This document shows, in pieces, positions 36,601-49,040 of a DNA stretch of 64,000 nt. The position numbers and the translations under genes are program-made. Within the stretch, counting starts at the first letter, position 1, and each line of letters begins with the position of its first letter. The stretch is from Linum tenue (taxonomy: Eukaryota > Streptophyta > Magnoliopsida > Malpighiales > Linaceae), in the NCBI GenBank assembly GCA_946122785.1, contig CAMGYJ010000005.1:90762547-90826546 (forward strand), given 5' to 3'. The notes below the pieces were generated by a model. The model saw only the letters and a list, made by a program, of their open reading frames with translations. It ran no database searches and had not been told where the DNA came from.

Positions 36601-37501
36601 TTCCTGCTTCCCCGCCGGACAAAACAAAACCAAAAAGGAGAAGGAAAAAGGGAAAGCGTGGCGCAGTTGCAAGGCAAAAAAGGAGAAGAGAAGAGAAGGG
36701 AAAGGAAAGAATTAGTACCTCGTCAAGCATGGAGATGAGGCGAGACTTTTTCCTGCGAGACTCGCTTCCAATATCGGAAAGCGGATCGTCGGTGAGCGGG
36801 GCAGGATCCAGTAAAGTCGGGTCGGGCACGAACCTGTCGGCGGGGATCATTAACCCTCCTCCTCCTCCTCCTGCTGCTGCGCTCAATTCTTCCAGCAGCT
36901 GCTGGGCAGGCTTCAGAAACCTTGATTCCTTGAGGATAGAAGCGTAACCAGTGAAGGGGCCCAAAGGAAGCACATCCGAGCACCTCGAGACGACGTCGTT
37001 GGAAGCCGAGCCCGGGGTAGCTGCGCTCGCCCCTCCTCCGACGACATTGGGGAGCATGTACCTCTGGAAATTGAGGTCGAGAGCAGCGCTGTGGTGGTGG
37101 TGGGAAGACGACAAGGAGAGAGATAGGGGCTCCGGCTTGAAGAGGATGAGGCCGTCGCTGGCGTAAGGAGAAGGGGAAGGGGAAGGGTGGTGGTTGGGGA
37201 AATTGAGGAAGGGGGCGCTGGAGTTGTGGAGGTGGTGGATCTCGGACCCGCTAGGGTTTATGTGGAGATGAGGAGGATTGGTAGTGGGATCCGTGTAGTT
37301 GTTGACGAAGCCCATGAAATTGTGGGGAGAGGAGAAGGAAGAAGAAGAGGAAGAGAGGAAATCGGAAGGGGAAAGGAAGGAACAAGGATCGTAGAGATGA
37401 TTGTGAATGGTGTGGTTCTGGTTGCTGTGAGCCACAACTCGGAGCTTATCTCTTCGGCTTTGTTGTGGGACATGGTAGGCCTCATGATACCCTTCCGCCA
37501 T
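33684..37501 (-). CDS. BLH9: BEL1-like homeodomain transcription factor (BLH9/PENNYWISE/REPLUMLESS type)
   Basis: Four exons on the minus strand (37501-36719, 34901-34546, 34426-34366, 34283-33684) give a complete 599-residue protein. All introns are GT-AG and exon 3 is the 61-nt exon typical of BEL1 genes. The N-terminus [21 protein letters not shown] matches the start typical of PNY/RPL proteins. Next are Ser/His-rich stretches, the SKY box ([15 protein letters not shown], about residue 181), the BELL domain (about 245-325) and the TALE homeodomain (about 354-416, with WRPQRGLPE and [15 protein letters not shown]). Near the C-terminus is the ZIBEL motif VSLTLGL. The SKY and BELL regions pair with KNOX proteins. 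The family controls meristem maintenance, internode patterning and fruit replum identity in the nucleus. It is the only intact host gene here, and its 3' end lies about 0.6 kb from the giant MULE. Orthology to BLH9 rather than its close paralogue BLH8 rests mainly on the N-terminus. Confidence 0.95.
34902..36718 (-). other. Intron 1 of the BEL1-like gene
   Basis: A 1.8-kb first intron with no coding content. It holds (CCTTG)n near 35.59 kb and the C28 tract listed separately. Large first introns are common in this family and may hold regulatory sites. Confidence 0.8.
35797..35824. repeat. Poly-C tract of 28 bases
   Basis: An uninterrupted run of 28 C on + (28 G on the transcribed-sense strand) lies inside intron 1 of the homeobox gene. 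It could form G-quadruplex structures in the pre-mRNA. Its length is also a place where assemblies go wrong. Confidence 0.9.
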
Positions 37502-38250
37502 AGCTAAAGAGAAAGAAAGGAAGGAGAAAGGGGAAAAGGGAGGGGGGAAAGCACAGAGAGAGTCTCCAACAGAAGCCACAGAAAAGAACTCTCCCCAAAG
37601 CTGAATGATGGAAAGCAAAGAAAAAAAACGGGGAAACTCAAAAAAGTGGAACAAGAGATGGGATTGCTCGCTGGTTGCGTTGCTACCAAAATAAACAACA
37701 ACAACAATAAAATTGTATATAATAATGAAGAAATAGGAGAGGAGATGACTGAGGAGAGCAAGGAGAGAGAAAGAAGCAAACAGCCTCTGTAGAGAGAGAG
37801 AGAGAGAGAGACTGTTTGTGGGTGTGTATGAGATGGGTGGGTATTAATAATAAAGAGGAGAGAGAGAGGAGGATCAGAGGGGTAACAGTAAAAGAGATGC
37901 GGTGGTGGTGATGACGAAGAAGAAATGTAAGGCCATCATTATCATCAGCATCTTCTTCGTCTTCATATCTCTGCTTCTGCTTCTGCTTCTGCTTCCGCTG
38001 CAGATAATTGGCAGCACAGATATCCGGTACCCAACCCAACCCAGCAGAAAAGAAAAGAAAAATGATAGACTGAATGAATACGAAGCAGAGGGAAGGCAAC
38101 AAACAAACAAAAAACAGAAGAATAGGCCCGCCGGAGAGCCCGTTCACTGCGCTCGCTGGGAGAGGAGATGAGATGAGATGAGAGAACGCAAGTTTAGTAA
38201 AGTTCCATTTTAGCAGGAGCAATCCTCACCGACCTCCGTCGCAGCTTTTT
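37502..38250 (-). promoter_or_regulatory. 5' leader and proximal promoter of the BEL1-like gene
   Basis: Directly upstream of the ATG the minus strand is C/T-rich, with a (CT)n run at about 37790-37812, typical of plant 5' leaders. Several short upstream ATGs occur. No clear TATA box could be assigned. The inferred leader probably reaches about 38.0-38.2 kb. Confidence 0.45.
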
Positions 38251-39463
38251 TTTCTTACCTCTCTCGGTGGTTGTTATTATTATTTAAAAATTTCTGCATT
38301 CTTGTTCAGCTGGGTCATCTTTTCCTTATTATACCATACATACAAGGAGCGCGGAGGAAGAGAAGAGATGAGATGAGAAAACCGGAGGAGGACCGGCTAT
38401 TGGCGGTAAAGGAGCGAGGCTACAGTTTCACTGGAATACTCAACTCAACTGCCAACTGTGGCCTTCCCTGCTGAGCTGAGTGCTGTGTATTTCGCGCGCG
38501 TACGTATGTATTCAGTATTCTGGGTCTGGACTTCTGGTTGTGTAGAGGAAAGGAGAGTGTAAGCAAGGAGGATGGGTTTGTGTGTGTTGCAGATATTTCT
38601 GACAAACTTTCATTTTTAGGCTTTTGTCGTTTTCTTGCAATTTGCTCCCACCCTTCCCTTCCTTTCAATTGGCTCCTCTCTTCATTTCTTCCTCTTTTCT
38701 TTTCTTCCCACTTTGTACTTTTTCTTTTTGAGTTGTATTTTGCAATTCAACATATCGAGTGTGTAAAACAATTTCGAGTAATATCGAGTTCCGAACCACA
38801 AATTGATAGGTGATTTTAAACGTATGGATAGGTTGAATTACGATTTCAGTATAACATACTATATCATTGACATTTCTAGTATAAATTTGTGATACGATTT
38901 CATAATCTTTCGATCAATGAGCCATGTCATCATTTAAAATTATAGAAAATTAAAAAATTAATCAAAATTCAAATATCCAATATTTATATTTAAATTTAAA
39001 ATTGAAAACAAAACAAAACAAAATAATAAAAATCCTTTCCTACGAAATCAACCCCAAACCTCTTGCTCCACCAAAATTACAATTTAGCACCAAAACAAAA
39101 GAAATATAATAAAATAGTCAAAATTTTTGTCTTAAACAAAATAATAGTCAAACATATGTGAAAACAATTTAATAGCAAATTTTACAATTTTCCTTCTAGT
39201 CAACTGTCAGTTGTCTCTGAAGTGGCAAACTATTTGCTGAGATAGAATGTTTTTGATGACGTAGCAAGAAATCAAATATTTGACTGTGCCACATGGAAAT
39301 ATTTTAATTTTACACAATAACTTGTCATTTTTTGCAAGATTAAATAAATTTAAAATAAAATAAATATGGAATCAGAGGATTCCATTTTGGGGAAGACACA
39401 GTGACGAAATCCCTCGTTGTCAAGAACCTTCTTAAGTCGAAGCGGGGGATTTTATGGACCTCC
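38251..39463. other. Intergenic DNA
   Basis: No gene seen. (GAGAT)n-like text sits at about 38.16-38.19 and 38.37 kb. From 38.8 kb the sequence is A+T-rich. A GTCAACTG...TGCCACATGG stretch near 39.2-39.3 kb resembles the arms of inverted-repeat elements but is incomplete. Confidence 0.5.
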
Positions 39464-39595
39464 AACAACCCATTGGAATTGACGGCTGCGGGGGAGCGTG
39501 GTCTGGACGCGAGCTTCTACGGGCTAGTTAGCGGGGTAGCAAGAGGAGGAGTCCCCTTGGCGAGGATCGCCATGTACAGAGTGTGCGACCCCATC
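39464..39595 (+). pseudogene. Subtilisin-like serine protease fragment
   Basis: About 40 codons match the plant subtilase stretch just after the active-site His region: TAAG, then ASFYGL, then [18 protein letters not shown]. The rest of the gene is absent. It stops at the boundary of a hAT-type terminus. Confidence 0.65.
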
Positions 39596-40211
39596 CAGTG
39601 TCGGACTCAGAAATTTTATTTAAGGGTGTCCTCATTCAAAATAAAATTAAAAATTATATAATTCTTAAATAAGAAAAATATCTTACTAGTATTCAACGAC
39701 AAAATATCAATTAATACAAGTTACAACAAAAGATCACGTGGTGTTTTCATATTCTGTAAATATTTTAAAATACGCTTAGTGTCTACAATACACAACACAA
39801 TCTCTTTCAATATATCCTAAAAGACAATCATCACCAACTGATCGCCTAGTCAATTCCGAAACTTGTTTTTTATGTAGTCCAAAGTTGAAAATGTTCTTTC
39901 AAACTTGCAGTTGGAAACGGTAAAGTCAATACAACTTTGAGAAGCAAATATACCCATGGATATGATAGATTCACTTTTGTCTTCACCATCAGCTAACATA
40001 ATTCATCAATTCATTTTAATCCATGAAATAACTCATCATTCTTAACATAATGATGATAATTCTTGAAGTCTCGTAGAATAAAAGAGTCGAAAAGGTGACC
40101 AAACTCTGTAGGATACAATCGAGTAAGACTTACCAGCTTCTCCTTGTCAAAAGCAGCAAACTCAGTCTCTAGGGTAAGAGAAGTCATACAAGTCAACAAC
40201 CTAGTTCTCAC
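39596..40211 (-). pseudogene. hAT-family (TTF-type/DUF4371) transposase C-terminal remnant with element end
   Basis: CAGTGTCGGACTCAG at 39596 matches the usual terminus of plant hAT elements of this type. The minus-strand translation of 40211-39720 reads EKLVSLTRLYPTEFG and, further on, ERTFSTLDYIKNK-R followed by an LVDQL-like stretch, the hAT C-terminal dimerisation region, with stops and frame changes. The element is cut off at about 40215 by an LTR. It lies directly against the subtilase fragment, which was probably its target. Confidence 0.65.
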
Positions 40212-40215
40212 CTCA

Positions 40216-40566
40216 TGTTAGAAATCGATTTCTGTAGGGTTTCTCTATTTATTAATATAATTATTATTAGGGTAATTATCAATAAGGTTAGTAGTCATTT
40301 AATAGAATTAGGTTTATTGTTAGGGTTTTCCACTATTTCCTATATATATGTATGTTGGGCTTCCATTCAGAATCAATAAGAAGCATATTAAGAAAATCCC
40401 TAAACCCTATTCTCTCCCAAATCCTCTCAATTTCTCTTCTTTCCCTAATCCGGCCGCCAGCCATTCTTTCTCGTTCCTCCCCAAATTCTACTTCTTAATC
40501 CCTAATTCTATTCTTCAAATCCCTAAATCCCAATTATCAAACCCGTTAGAAACCTTGTTTCTAACA
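40216..40566 (+). repeat. LTR of a copia-like or non-autonomous retroelement
   Basis: 351 bp beginning TGTTAGAAATCGATTTC and ending TTGTTTCTAACA, with TATATATATG and CAATAAGAAG motifs. It is followed by TTTGATATCAGAGCCCGG, a primer-binding-site-like sequence. A related LTR is at 55241-55603. Confidence 0.75.
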
Positions 40567-41426
40567 TTTGATATCAGAGCCCGGTTTCGAGAATTGAGTT
40601 TTTCACAACTCTCAACCGAGGACGAGTTCTACAACTGGTTCGACGATGAGCTCTTCAAGGCTCTCGGACGTGTCATGGGCGGAACTGCGGGAACAGGCCC
40701 GCCGCATCGGACGTCGTTGGATCCCCGAGGAGCTACCGATCATGCAGGAGGAAGTGATGCCCAAGGAGACTGACAGAGAACTACCTCCACAGCTGGCCAA
40801 GCGCGACGCAAAGGCTGGGGAGCAGCGACCCGAGACGACATGGTCACCAAAACCTTCGGAGCTGTCGTGGGCTCAAAAGCAGGAAAAACTATGGAATATC
40901 ATGGAGTATTAGAAGGCCTACGAGTTGCGTCGCGGGACGACAGACTTGAAGGATGGAGGTGACGATGTGACGGCGAGGCAGCCGCCAACCGCAGAGGCTG
41001 GCAAGGCCGACGAGCGACCGTCAGCGACGAGAGCCGCACGGACTACGACGTCGAGGAGACCGAAGTAGCAAGCGCCGCGGAGGAGAAAGAGTTGTTGTTG
41101 AACGTGAGTATGAACAGAGCTGCTATGCTTAGAAGTAGCTTCCTGTATGATATTTTCAGTTTGTGATGTAAGGGAACATATCTAATTTGGTTTAATTTAA
41201 TGAATCTGGTTTGCACAAATTTGGACAAACTAGAAGGTCTAACCCGAGTTCAAAGGGTGATGGGATTTAGGTATCTGAATGCAAATCCGTTAGACTTGAA
41301 GAGCTTCTATGAGATGGATGACGAGGACCGACTAACCCTTGTGCTCAGTCTCTCGCTACTGTAGATGCTAATGTATATAATAGTATCTTGGGTAGGATTA
41401 GGATCTTATCATGTGTTGTCTAGTTT
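40567..41426 (+). mobile_element. Internal remnant of the same LTR element
   Basis: The region follows the primer-binding site. An open frame (40646-40912) reads as a hydrophilic, Glu/Arg-rich protein (for example WAELREQARRIGRRWIPEE) with no recognisable pol domain, so the element is probably non-autonomous. No 3' LTR is found before the CACTA element starts at 41427. Confidence 0.45.
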
Positions 41427-44400
41427 CACTACAACAAAAAGTAGGTTTTGCAACCAAAATTTTTTTACAACCAAACTAAATTTGATTGAGAAAAGGTAGT
41501 ATTTACAACCAATTATATTTTTGGTAGTTAAAATATTAACAAATTGGTTATCTATTAGAATCAAAGTATCAATGACCAAATAAAAATTAAGGAGACCAAA
41601 TAATTTGGTTGGCAAAATAATTTGTACTTTTTTCAACCAAATAATTTTGGTAGCAAAATGATTTGTACTTTTTTCAACCAAAAATTTGGTAGGAAAATAA
41701 TTTTTATTTTTTACAACCAAATATTTTTGGTTATGAATTTAAGCAATAATTTTATAAGCCTTAGATAACTAAAAAATTTGGTTGTAAAGGCAATATAATA
41801 TTTTCAGCAACTAAATTATTTGGTTGTAATTGTATCAATAAAATTTTGGTTACTGTAGATAACTAATATTAAAATTTGATGTTTTTATTGAAAACAAATA
41901 AGTCTATTAATGAAAGAAAAAGAAAAGCAATTATCCTTTACTTTCCCCTGCTCTCTCTCTCTCTCTCTCTCTCTCCATCCTTCTTAGCTTTTACGATTCG
42001 GAGTCCAAATTCTCCTCTTCCGAAGCACCAAATCGTGAATCTACGCCAGACTGCCAAATATCTTTCTCTTCTTTTTCTCCATCTGCGTCGCCAAATATTC
42101 ACGAAGTCTCGATTCTTCGCCAATCTCTGATTTGGTAGCTGAGAAGAAGAAGCGAACTGCTACTCCACTATCCAGAGGAAGCGGTTCTGAAGCTCGGCTA
42201 CTTCAATTCCTTGGGAATGAAACGGATGAGATATCTTCGGTAATCTCTTCTCCTTCCCCGATCTGGAAGCGATTGGATTCATCTTGTAGAGCAGCGATCG
42301 GATTCAGCTCGTCTCCCCGCTTCAATCACTAAAATTTTTATCGCAGATACTATCGCCGCCGCTGCCGCATGGCCTGCGATGCTTTCTCCTTCGTTTTCGT
42401 CGCAGCTTCACCACGGCCACCACAACCACCACCAACACGGTAGCATCTGTGAAATCCCTAAACTCCAGTCATCCATTTCGCTGTGAAAGAGTCCGCTCCG
42501 AGCCCTAATCGCGATCGAGAATCTTACTGCTCGATGCCTAGCTATGAAGACCAAAGTTCTCAACTCACCATTGAGAATCGATCTGCTCCAATCCCTAGCC
42601 ATGGCGTCCAAAAGCTCTCGACACGAGGATCATTGAGCCGTTTCCCCTGTTTCGTCACTCTCGTAGTGGTCAAAGGCCGAGTGTTGCGTGAAGTCGCCGA
42701 CTTCAAAGCCTCTGGTGAGTCTGTCGTATTCTTGACCTTGTAACCTGTAACCGATTAAGGCAATGCCTAATTCTCCAGCTTCTGTGAAGGAGTGACTTCA
42801 ATAGGATTGTTGATTGACATTATAATCTGCAACTGATAGAGTTTGTGTTTCAGTCCTTAATCCAACTGTATTTCCTGAATTTGCTTCCTCCCAGTAACGT
42901 CACTGTGCCACTACAATATGGTTATTTTCCTTTAGGTGTTAAGGTTCTGTGAGCTGGAACTTGATTCCATTGATGATTAACCTTATAATATTGTTGGTTC
43001 CATTGAACTCTAGTGTGTAATTGCCTCTCTTGAATCACTTCTCCTTTGCAAGGTTTTTGTGCTCTCTCCATTTAGTTTGTTGGTTTTGGTTGTAGTTTAA
43101 AGTCTCATTATGAATTTTGATCTGGTAGCAAGCTTGCCATGGACCACGAAATTGATTGTGATTTTCATGCAATTGAAAATACCTTCAGATTTTAGCACCT
43201 GCTTTGCGATTGTCGTGTGTTGATATTTGAAAGTAAAGGAGAATCATGGATCTTCTGCAACTCCAAGAAGCAGGTCATTGTACCTCAAGAATTCCACTTT
43301 GGAATAGATGTAGGAATTACACTTATCATTTCTGAAGCTTACTAGTAGTAAGTTTCTGTTTAACATGACACACATATTTTGTAGCCTTAACTTTTGTTGT
43401 CCAAGAAATTGGAAGAGCGAATGTTTGATCTTTGATTTAGAGTTGGACCACTCTGTTGTTTCTAGAAAGTGAAGCTTGTTTTTGTTTTACTTCCATATGC
43501 TTTTGTTGTCCATTTTATGTTAAATTTGGTAACTTGAATTTGATTTTTTTTATTCCATTGAAACATCCCAGAAACTCAGGTCTACAGTCTAGGGATACTC
43601 CACTAAAGAGAGGTGGTAGCATCTACTTTCTGGCAATGATACCTGAAGGTTGGCAAATCACTTTACAGGGATTGTTCGTATTTGGGGCATAGTTCGTGGA
43701 TGGCTTTGTACAGATTCTGGGGTAAAGAAAATTGAAGAAGGAAAGGTCAAGTATCTTGTTCTGAATCTTACTTACCAAATATGACAATACAACTTACACA
43801 TCTTTGGTGATGCTTCACCTAGTTCCCGAACAATGCCTTGTTTTTATTTCAGAAGCAAAGACTTTATTATTAACATCTGTATGTGAATCCTCATTGTATG
43901 TTCTCTGCAATCCTCATAGTTCAATCTCTCAATCATTTTCTACTACTTCAAAGTTTCTTGGTGGTTACGAAGCTAGCCTGTGAATACAGATTCTATAGGA
44001 GGAGCATTGCATTTCTTTTAGATTTTTGTTATCAGCATTGTTCTTAGCACTGCTTCAGAAAGCTGTAGCCAACTTAGTATATTTTTTTTTTTATAATTGC
44101 CACTTAATATATTTGAAGTGCTCTCAACTGATTATTTTTCTACTACTATAAGCTTCAGCAGTGTTCTACTTTTCTCATTGACGGAATCGTAAGGCAAACA
44201 TGGAGGTACTGGAGCTGTTAATGCCATATTACTGGCTTGGATGGAAATTCCTTCGATAACCATAGAGTAGCAAACATGGAGGTATGGAATGATCAGTTTT
44301 TCACAGAAGTCCAGTATCAATTTGTTGATATATATGTTATCTGCTTGAAATCAGGCTTTCGTTGAAGCGTGATATAGTATTTTAGAATACTTAAAACTTT

Positions 44401-46177
44401 AATTTGGTGCCAGGGAGGATGACAATGAACTTATATTGGCTGCAGTGCTTCTAGGTTTCTTCGACTCTGTTGCACTTTGTATACATTTAGGACCTCTCGT
44501 GCTAATAAACCAATTATGCATCTTGTTGATAAACTAATTAGAGCCATATATTTAAATATATAGGATTTTCCATGTAGGACTTATGTGCAAGCATTTAGTA
44601 TTGGGTGGCCATTAGATAAAAACCTACAAGGCAGTACTGCTTGTAGAATTCAGTGATCACACTGAAACTTTATCCTTTTTGCATACAGGGTTGTTTTGCC
44701 ATGCATATGTTCTTTACTTTAATGCTTTGATCCTTTTTGGTATTGTTAGTTATGTCTATAGTTTTTTATATTGTAGCTTCTGTTTTCATCTTGGAAAAGA
44801 TCCCTCATACTTGGAATCTGTGGCATCCTTGCTGGCTCATTGTACCGACCAAACCTCTTCAGTATCCGGAAAGCGAAGGTAATTTCTCTCATGTTCAAAA
44901 AAGATTGGTATATAAAATTAGTGCTTATAAAAACATGCGGTTTGACACTATGTATCTGTGAATCTGCTGCTTCATTTGTGCCCTCATATTTTCTGTGAAT
45001 CTGTTGCTATTAGTAAGACATGAGCAACTCTATTATCGTGAATCTATTGTTCCACCTCTCAGCTTTTGTTACCAGGTTTGGCTTTTTTTTTATAATTATT
45101 GACAGTCTGGTTAGTTGATCATCGTGTGGTTCTTGTGGTTTTGCAGTGCATCAATTCTATTATCCAGAACTCAGCATCTGTTTAAAAGGAATCAGTTGTC
45201 TTGTATAGAATTGAGAGACTTCGAAGCTTTCAGTTCAATTGTATTTGTGTACTTGTGGTTTTTGAAATATTGTGTTTATTCTTAGTGATAACAATGTGTA
45301 ATTGTGATTTTTGTTAATAAAGAAAACAAATTTTTATTATAATTCAATTTAATTTTTCAATTAAATGTATCATCCAAAATTTTATGAGTAATATTGGTCA
45401 TATGAAATTATCCATTTGGTTGGCTTATGTGTTTTTTGCAACCAAATTTTATGGTTGTATAACAATTTCATAACTAAAATAATTAGTCTTAAAATATGAT
45501 ACGATTGGTTGACATATGTATTTTTGACGACCAATATTTTAGGTTGTGTTAAACTTCTATAACCAAAATAATAGGTCGCCCAAATGATTTAATTGGTCAC
45601 AGTACATGGTTTTGACGACCAAATTTCATAGTTGTGTTAAACTTTTATAACAAAAATAATTAGTTGTCCAAAATGACATAATTGGTTGGCATATGTATTA
45701 TTTGCAACCAAATTTCATGGTTGTATTAAAATTTGATAACCAAAATAATTGGTCGTCATAATGATATTATTGGTTGACATATGTTAATTTCCCGACCAAA
45801 GTGAATGGTCACCTTTAACACTTTAATAAATTTTCCTTTGCGTCCAAAAATAATTGGCTACGAAAGGTCACGTGAATTGGTAGTCATTAGTATTTGAGGC
45901 AACCAATAGTCCCGAATTCTCAACCAATATGTTGAACTATGACAACCAAATAAATATGGTCACGAAAAAATCAAGATTTTTATCATTGGCAAAATTGGTT
46001 GCAATAGCTTATTTTTTCGCTACCAATCACGGTTTTGGTTGCGTTAGGTATTAGTAATGCGGCTATAGCGACACTTCTGCTACCAAAATATTATGGTTGC
46101 AAAAAGGGATTAATAACCAATTTTGGACTTTTAGAGACCAATTAGTTTGGTCGCAAAAATCGTTTTTTCTTGTAGTG
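41427..46177. mobile_element. Non-autonomous CACTA (En/Spm) element
   Basis: The left end CACTACAACAAAAA (41427-41440) and the right end TTTTTTCTTGTAGTG (ending 46177) are the typical CACTA inverted repeats, flanked by TTT on both sides (41424-41426 and 46178-46180), a 3-bp target duplication. Subterminal AACCAAA/TTTGGTT words are dense at 41.44-41.86 kb and 45.40-46.16 kb, as expected for transposase-binding repeats. No transposase frame exists inside. Confidence 0.92.
41940..45300 (+). other. Cargo of the CACTA element: leader- and intron-like DNA
   Basis: The interior looks like a captured transcription unit. A (CT)n tract at about 41.95-41.97 kb starts C-rich exon-like DNA with short open frames up to about 42.74 kb (86 codons at 42483-42743). 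A CCTCTG|GTGAGTC donor is followed by T-rich intron-like DNA. I could not recognise the source gene. Further short exon-like pieces near 43.67-43.75 and 44.79-44.88 kb are unassigned. Confidence 0.4.
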
Positions 46178-46180
46178 TTT

Positions 46181-46854
46181 GCAAAGATGTATTTTGTATC
46201 TGTCATTCAGAAGCACTCTAAATGACAGACTTTGCAAATGGAAGACAACCTGCTTTTGTAAAGTGCACATGTTTAAATGGTTAAGTCGGATGTAAATGGC
46301 TAATTGGAATGATAAGTCGCCTTTGTAAAGAGGAGAAACTACCTTTTGTAACCATTACCCAATGGAGTACTCAATGTTGTAAGTATTTATTAGGTGGAAT
46401 GCAAAGAAAATCCAGTTACATAATGCTGGTTTTATGCTCACTTATGTCGGGTTGTCATTTCCAGATTTCTGCAGGTTTGACATATATCATGGTCACCAAC
46501 TTCTCATGCGGATGAAGAAACAAATAAAAGCAATTATGCCTTTCTTGTTTGTTTTTCTTCATACAATAAGCAGATGATGATTCAGTTACATAATCCGTTA
46601 ATCCAATTAAACAAAGATTAAACAACAGTTACATGATCCGATAAAACATGAGCTACATAATCCAATTACTAACAACCCTTACATAACAAGATTAAAATGA
46701 GATTGGGCCTAACAAGAACCACAATAACAGGCTGCCTAAATAATATCCACTACAAGATACTTACAAGAAGGTCTTCGTAAAACAGCTACACTAATTACTG
46801 CCATCCAAATAGATTTTGGACTTGAAGCTACCGCATACAACACTAAAACGACCC
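46181..46854. other. Flanking DNA and probable 3' region of the split gene
   Basis: No gene on +. The 46.54-46.85 kb part lies just downstream, in minus-strand terms, of the stop of the split exon and is A+T-rich, as expected for a 3' untranslated region. Confidence 0.4.
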
Positions 46855-47061
46855 CTACTTGATGGTTGATCGGCTTATCATGGTGGCTGTTGTACCCGAT
46901 TCTTGTTTATCTACATCAACCTCCACCGTAAGGTAGCATTCCTGACTTGCAGAATTGGCCTGGTGTTGGGAAAGGCCATTCCCACCTTGAGTTTGGAGTT
47001 CATTAACCAGTCGATGGTTCTCCTCCAACAGTTCAGCAACTTGCAGCTCTAACAAACCTAT

Positions 47062-47066
47062 CTTTC
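47062..47066. repeat. 5-bp target duplication of the copia element (left)
   Basis: CTTTC, repeated exactly at 52267-52271. Confidence 0.85.
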
Positions 47067-47450
47067 TATCAGAGAAAAAATCAAATTTTTCAACCGCCAT
47101 TTCAACGGCTATAAGAGGAAGCAGCTGGTCCGATGTCGTTTCAGGCAAAGCAAAGCGCGAGATACCTGGAACGCTGCCGTCTCAACTAAACGGGACGAAG
47201 AAGGTCGAAACGTCGCCGTTGCTGTCTACCGAAACCAAAGAGAATCAAGACGTCGTCGTTGTGTCCTGAGGCCACAACGTCTCTTTCCTTTGTTCAGTTT
47301 CTGTTCCCTCCTTTCTCTGCATTTCGTACCTCTGCTCTGTCAAATTCACAGCTAGTAATCCTTGTCCTGTAATGAACAAACGATGTATATAAGATCGATC
47401 AAAATCAATGAGAACACAAGTTTAGGGTTTCCAAGGCATACCTGTTGTTA
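47067..47450 (+). repeat. 5' LTR of the copia element
   Basis: 384 bp. Contains GTATATAAG as a TATA box near 47386 and drives + strand transcription. Confidence 0.92.
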
Positions 47451-47483
47451 TGGTATCAGAGCAACCCTAGCCGCCGCCGAACA

Positions 47484-49040
47484 ATGGCAACCACCCAAGT
47501 ACAGGATCCCACCTCGGATCCATTTTATCTCCATGGTTCTGAACAACCTGGACTCCTTCTGGTAGGTGAGAAGCTGACCACCACCAATTACAATGACTGG
47601 AGCAAAGCGATGCTTAATGCTCTGGCCGCCAAGAACAAACTTGGCTTCATCAATGGCGCCATTCCAGCCCCTGATCCCACTGATCCTCTGTTCTCTTCTT
47701 GGAGTCGCAACAACATCATGGTCCTCAGCTGATTCAACAGGCTGTTTGACCATGGCATCAAGAAGACCATCATGTCTGCCAAGCTCGCCTCAGAAGCTTG
47801 GACAAGTCTCAAAGCTCGTTATGGTCAAGGTGACATGATCCGTGTTGCCGAGCTAATTGAAGCTATTGGCACGATTAAACAAGGTAATCAAACCGTGACT
47901 GAATACTATGGAAATCTTATTGCTCTTCAAGATGAGCTGGACAACTATCAGCCCATCAATCCATGTCGTTGCACAGAGACCAGTTTTGTTGATTGTGCTG
48001 CTATGACTGCTGTTCTTAGCTACCGTGATGTCAACTCTGTTGTTCAGTTTCTTCGTGGTCTGAATGATAACTATGCTACTGTTCGCTCTCAAGTCCTGTT
48101 TGGAGACACATTACCACCCATTGATAGGGTTTTTCAGAGAGCCTTACAACATGAGCGCCAACTCTATGGCACTCAACAAGGCAAAACAATCACTGCTGAA
48201 AGCTCAGCCTTGCTGTTCAGGGGAACAAACGTTTTTTTCCCTCCTGGGAAGCGCCCCCATTGCACCTTCTGCAACAATCCAGGCCACACCGAAGACACAT
48301 GTTATCACAAACATGGTTGGCCCCCAGGATTGTCCTCTCGAGGTTCATCCATGACTCAGAACCCATCAACCAAACCACCAGAATGCACATTTTGCAAACG
48401 GATTGGTCACACTGAAGACAAATGCTTTAAGAAGCATGGCTATCCACCACCTTCTCAAGCCAGACCACCTCCCATCCGCTCAAGAGCAATGGCAAACACC
48501 ACTGACAGTGGTTCATCTTCAGAACCTCAACCTGGGTTCAAGCTTACTAAAGCTGATTATGACAGGCTAATGTCTCTTATGTCTGACAACCTCAAGGGCA
48601 AACAGGCTCATTCAGCAGCACTTACCACTCACTATGAACCTGATCCCTCAGGTAACCATTCTTGCTATTTACTCAACAATAGCAATTCTGCTACTCCTTG
48701 GATACTTGACACAGGGGCAACTGACCACATTGTCAGTTCCCTCAGTTTTTTACATACATCCAGAAAAGTGGATCACATTTACATAAACTTGCCCACTGGA
48801 GATCGAGTACAGGCTACTCACATTGGTCAGGTGCTTTGCCTCAATGGTTTGGTCCTTGAGGATGCACTATTTGTCCCAAATTTTACTTTCAATCTCATAT
48901 CAGTGAGCAAGTTAACCACCACCAGACCCCTATGCTTAACCTTCTCTTCTGACTCTTGCACAATACAGGATCTGGAGCTGAAGAGAGTGACTGGTTCTGC
49001 TAAGCTTTCCATGGCCTTTACCACATCAATCTTAACCTAG
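47484..49040 (+). pseudogene. Copia gag and protease, with an in-frame stop
   Basis: The frame starts MATTQ and carries the copia gag region (NYNDWSKAMLNAL, then the UBN2-like part). Two knuckle-like motifs follow (CTFCNNPGHTEDTCYKH-type and CTFCKRIGHTEDKC), then the aspartic protease motif ILDTGATDHI. A TGA at 47730-47732 interrupts gag where related proteins usually have Trp. The frame ends at 49040, before the pre-integrase domain. Confidence 0.9.
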
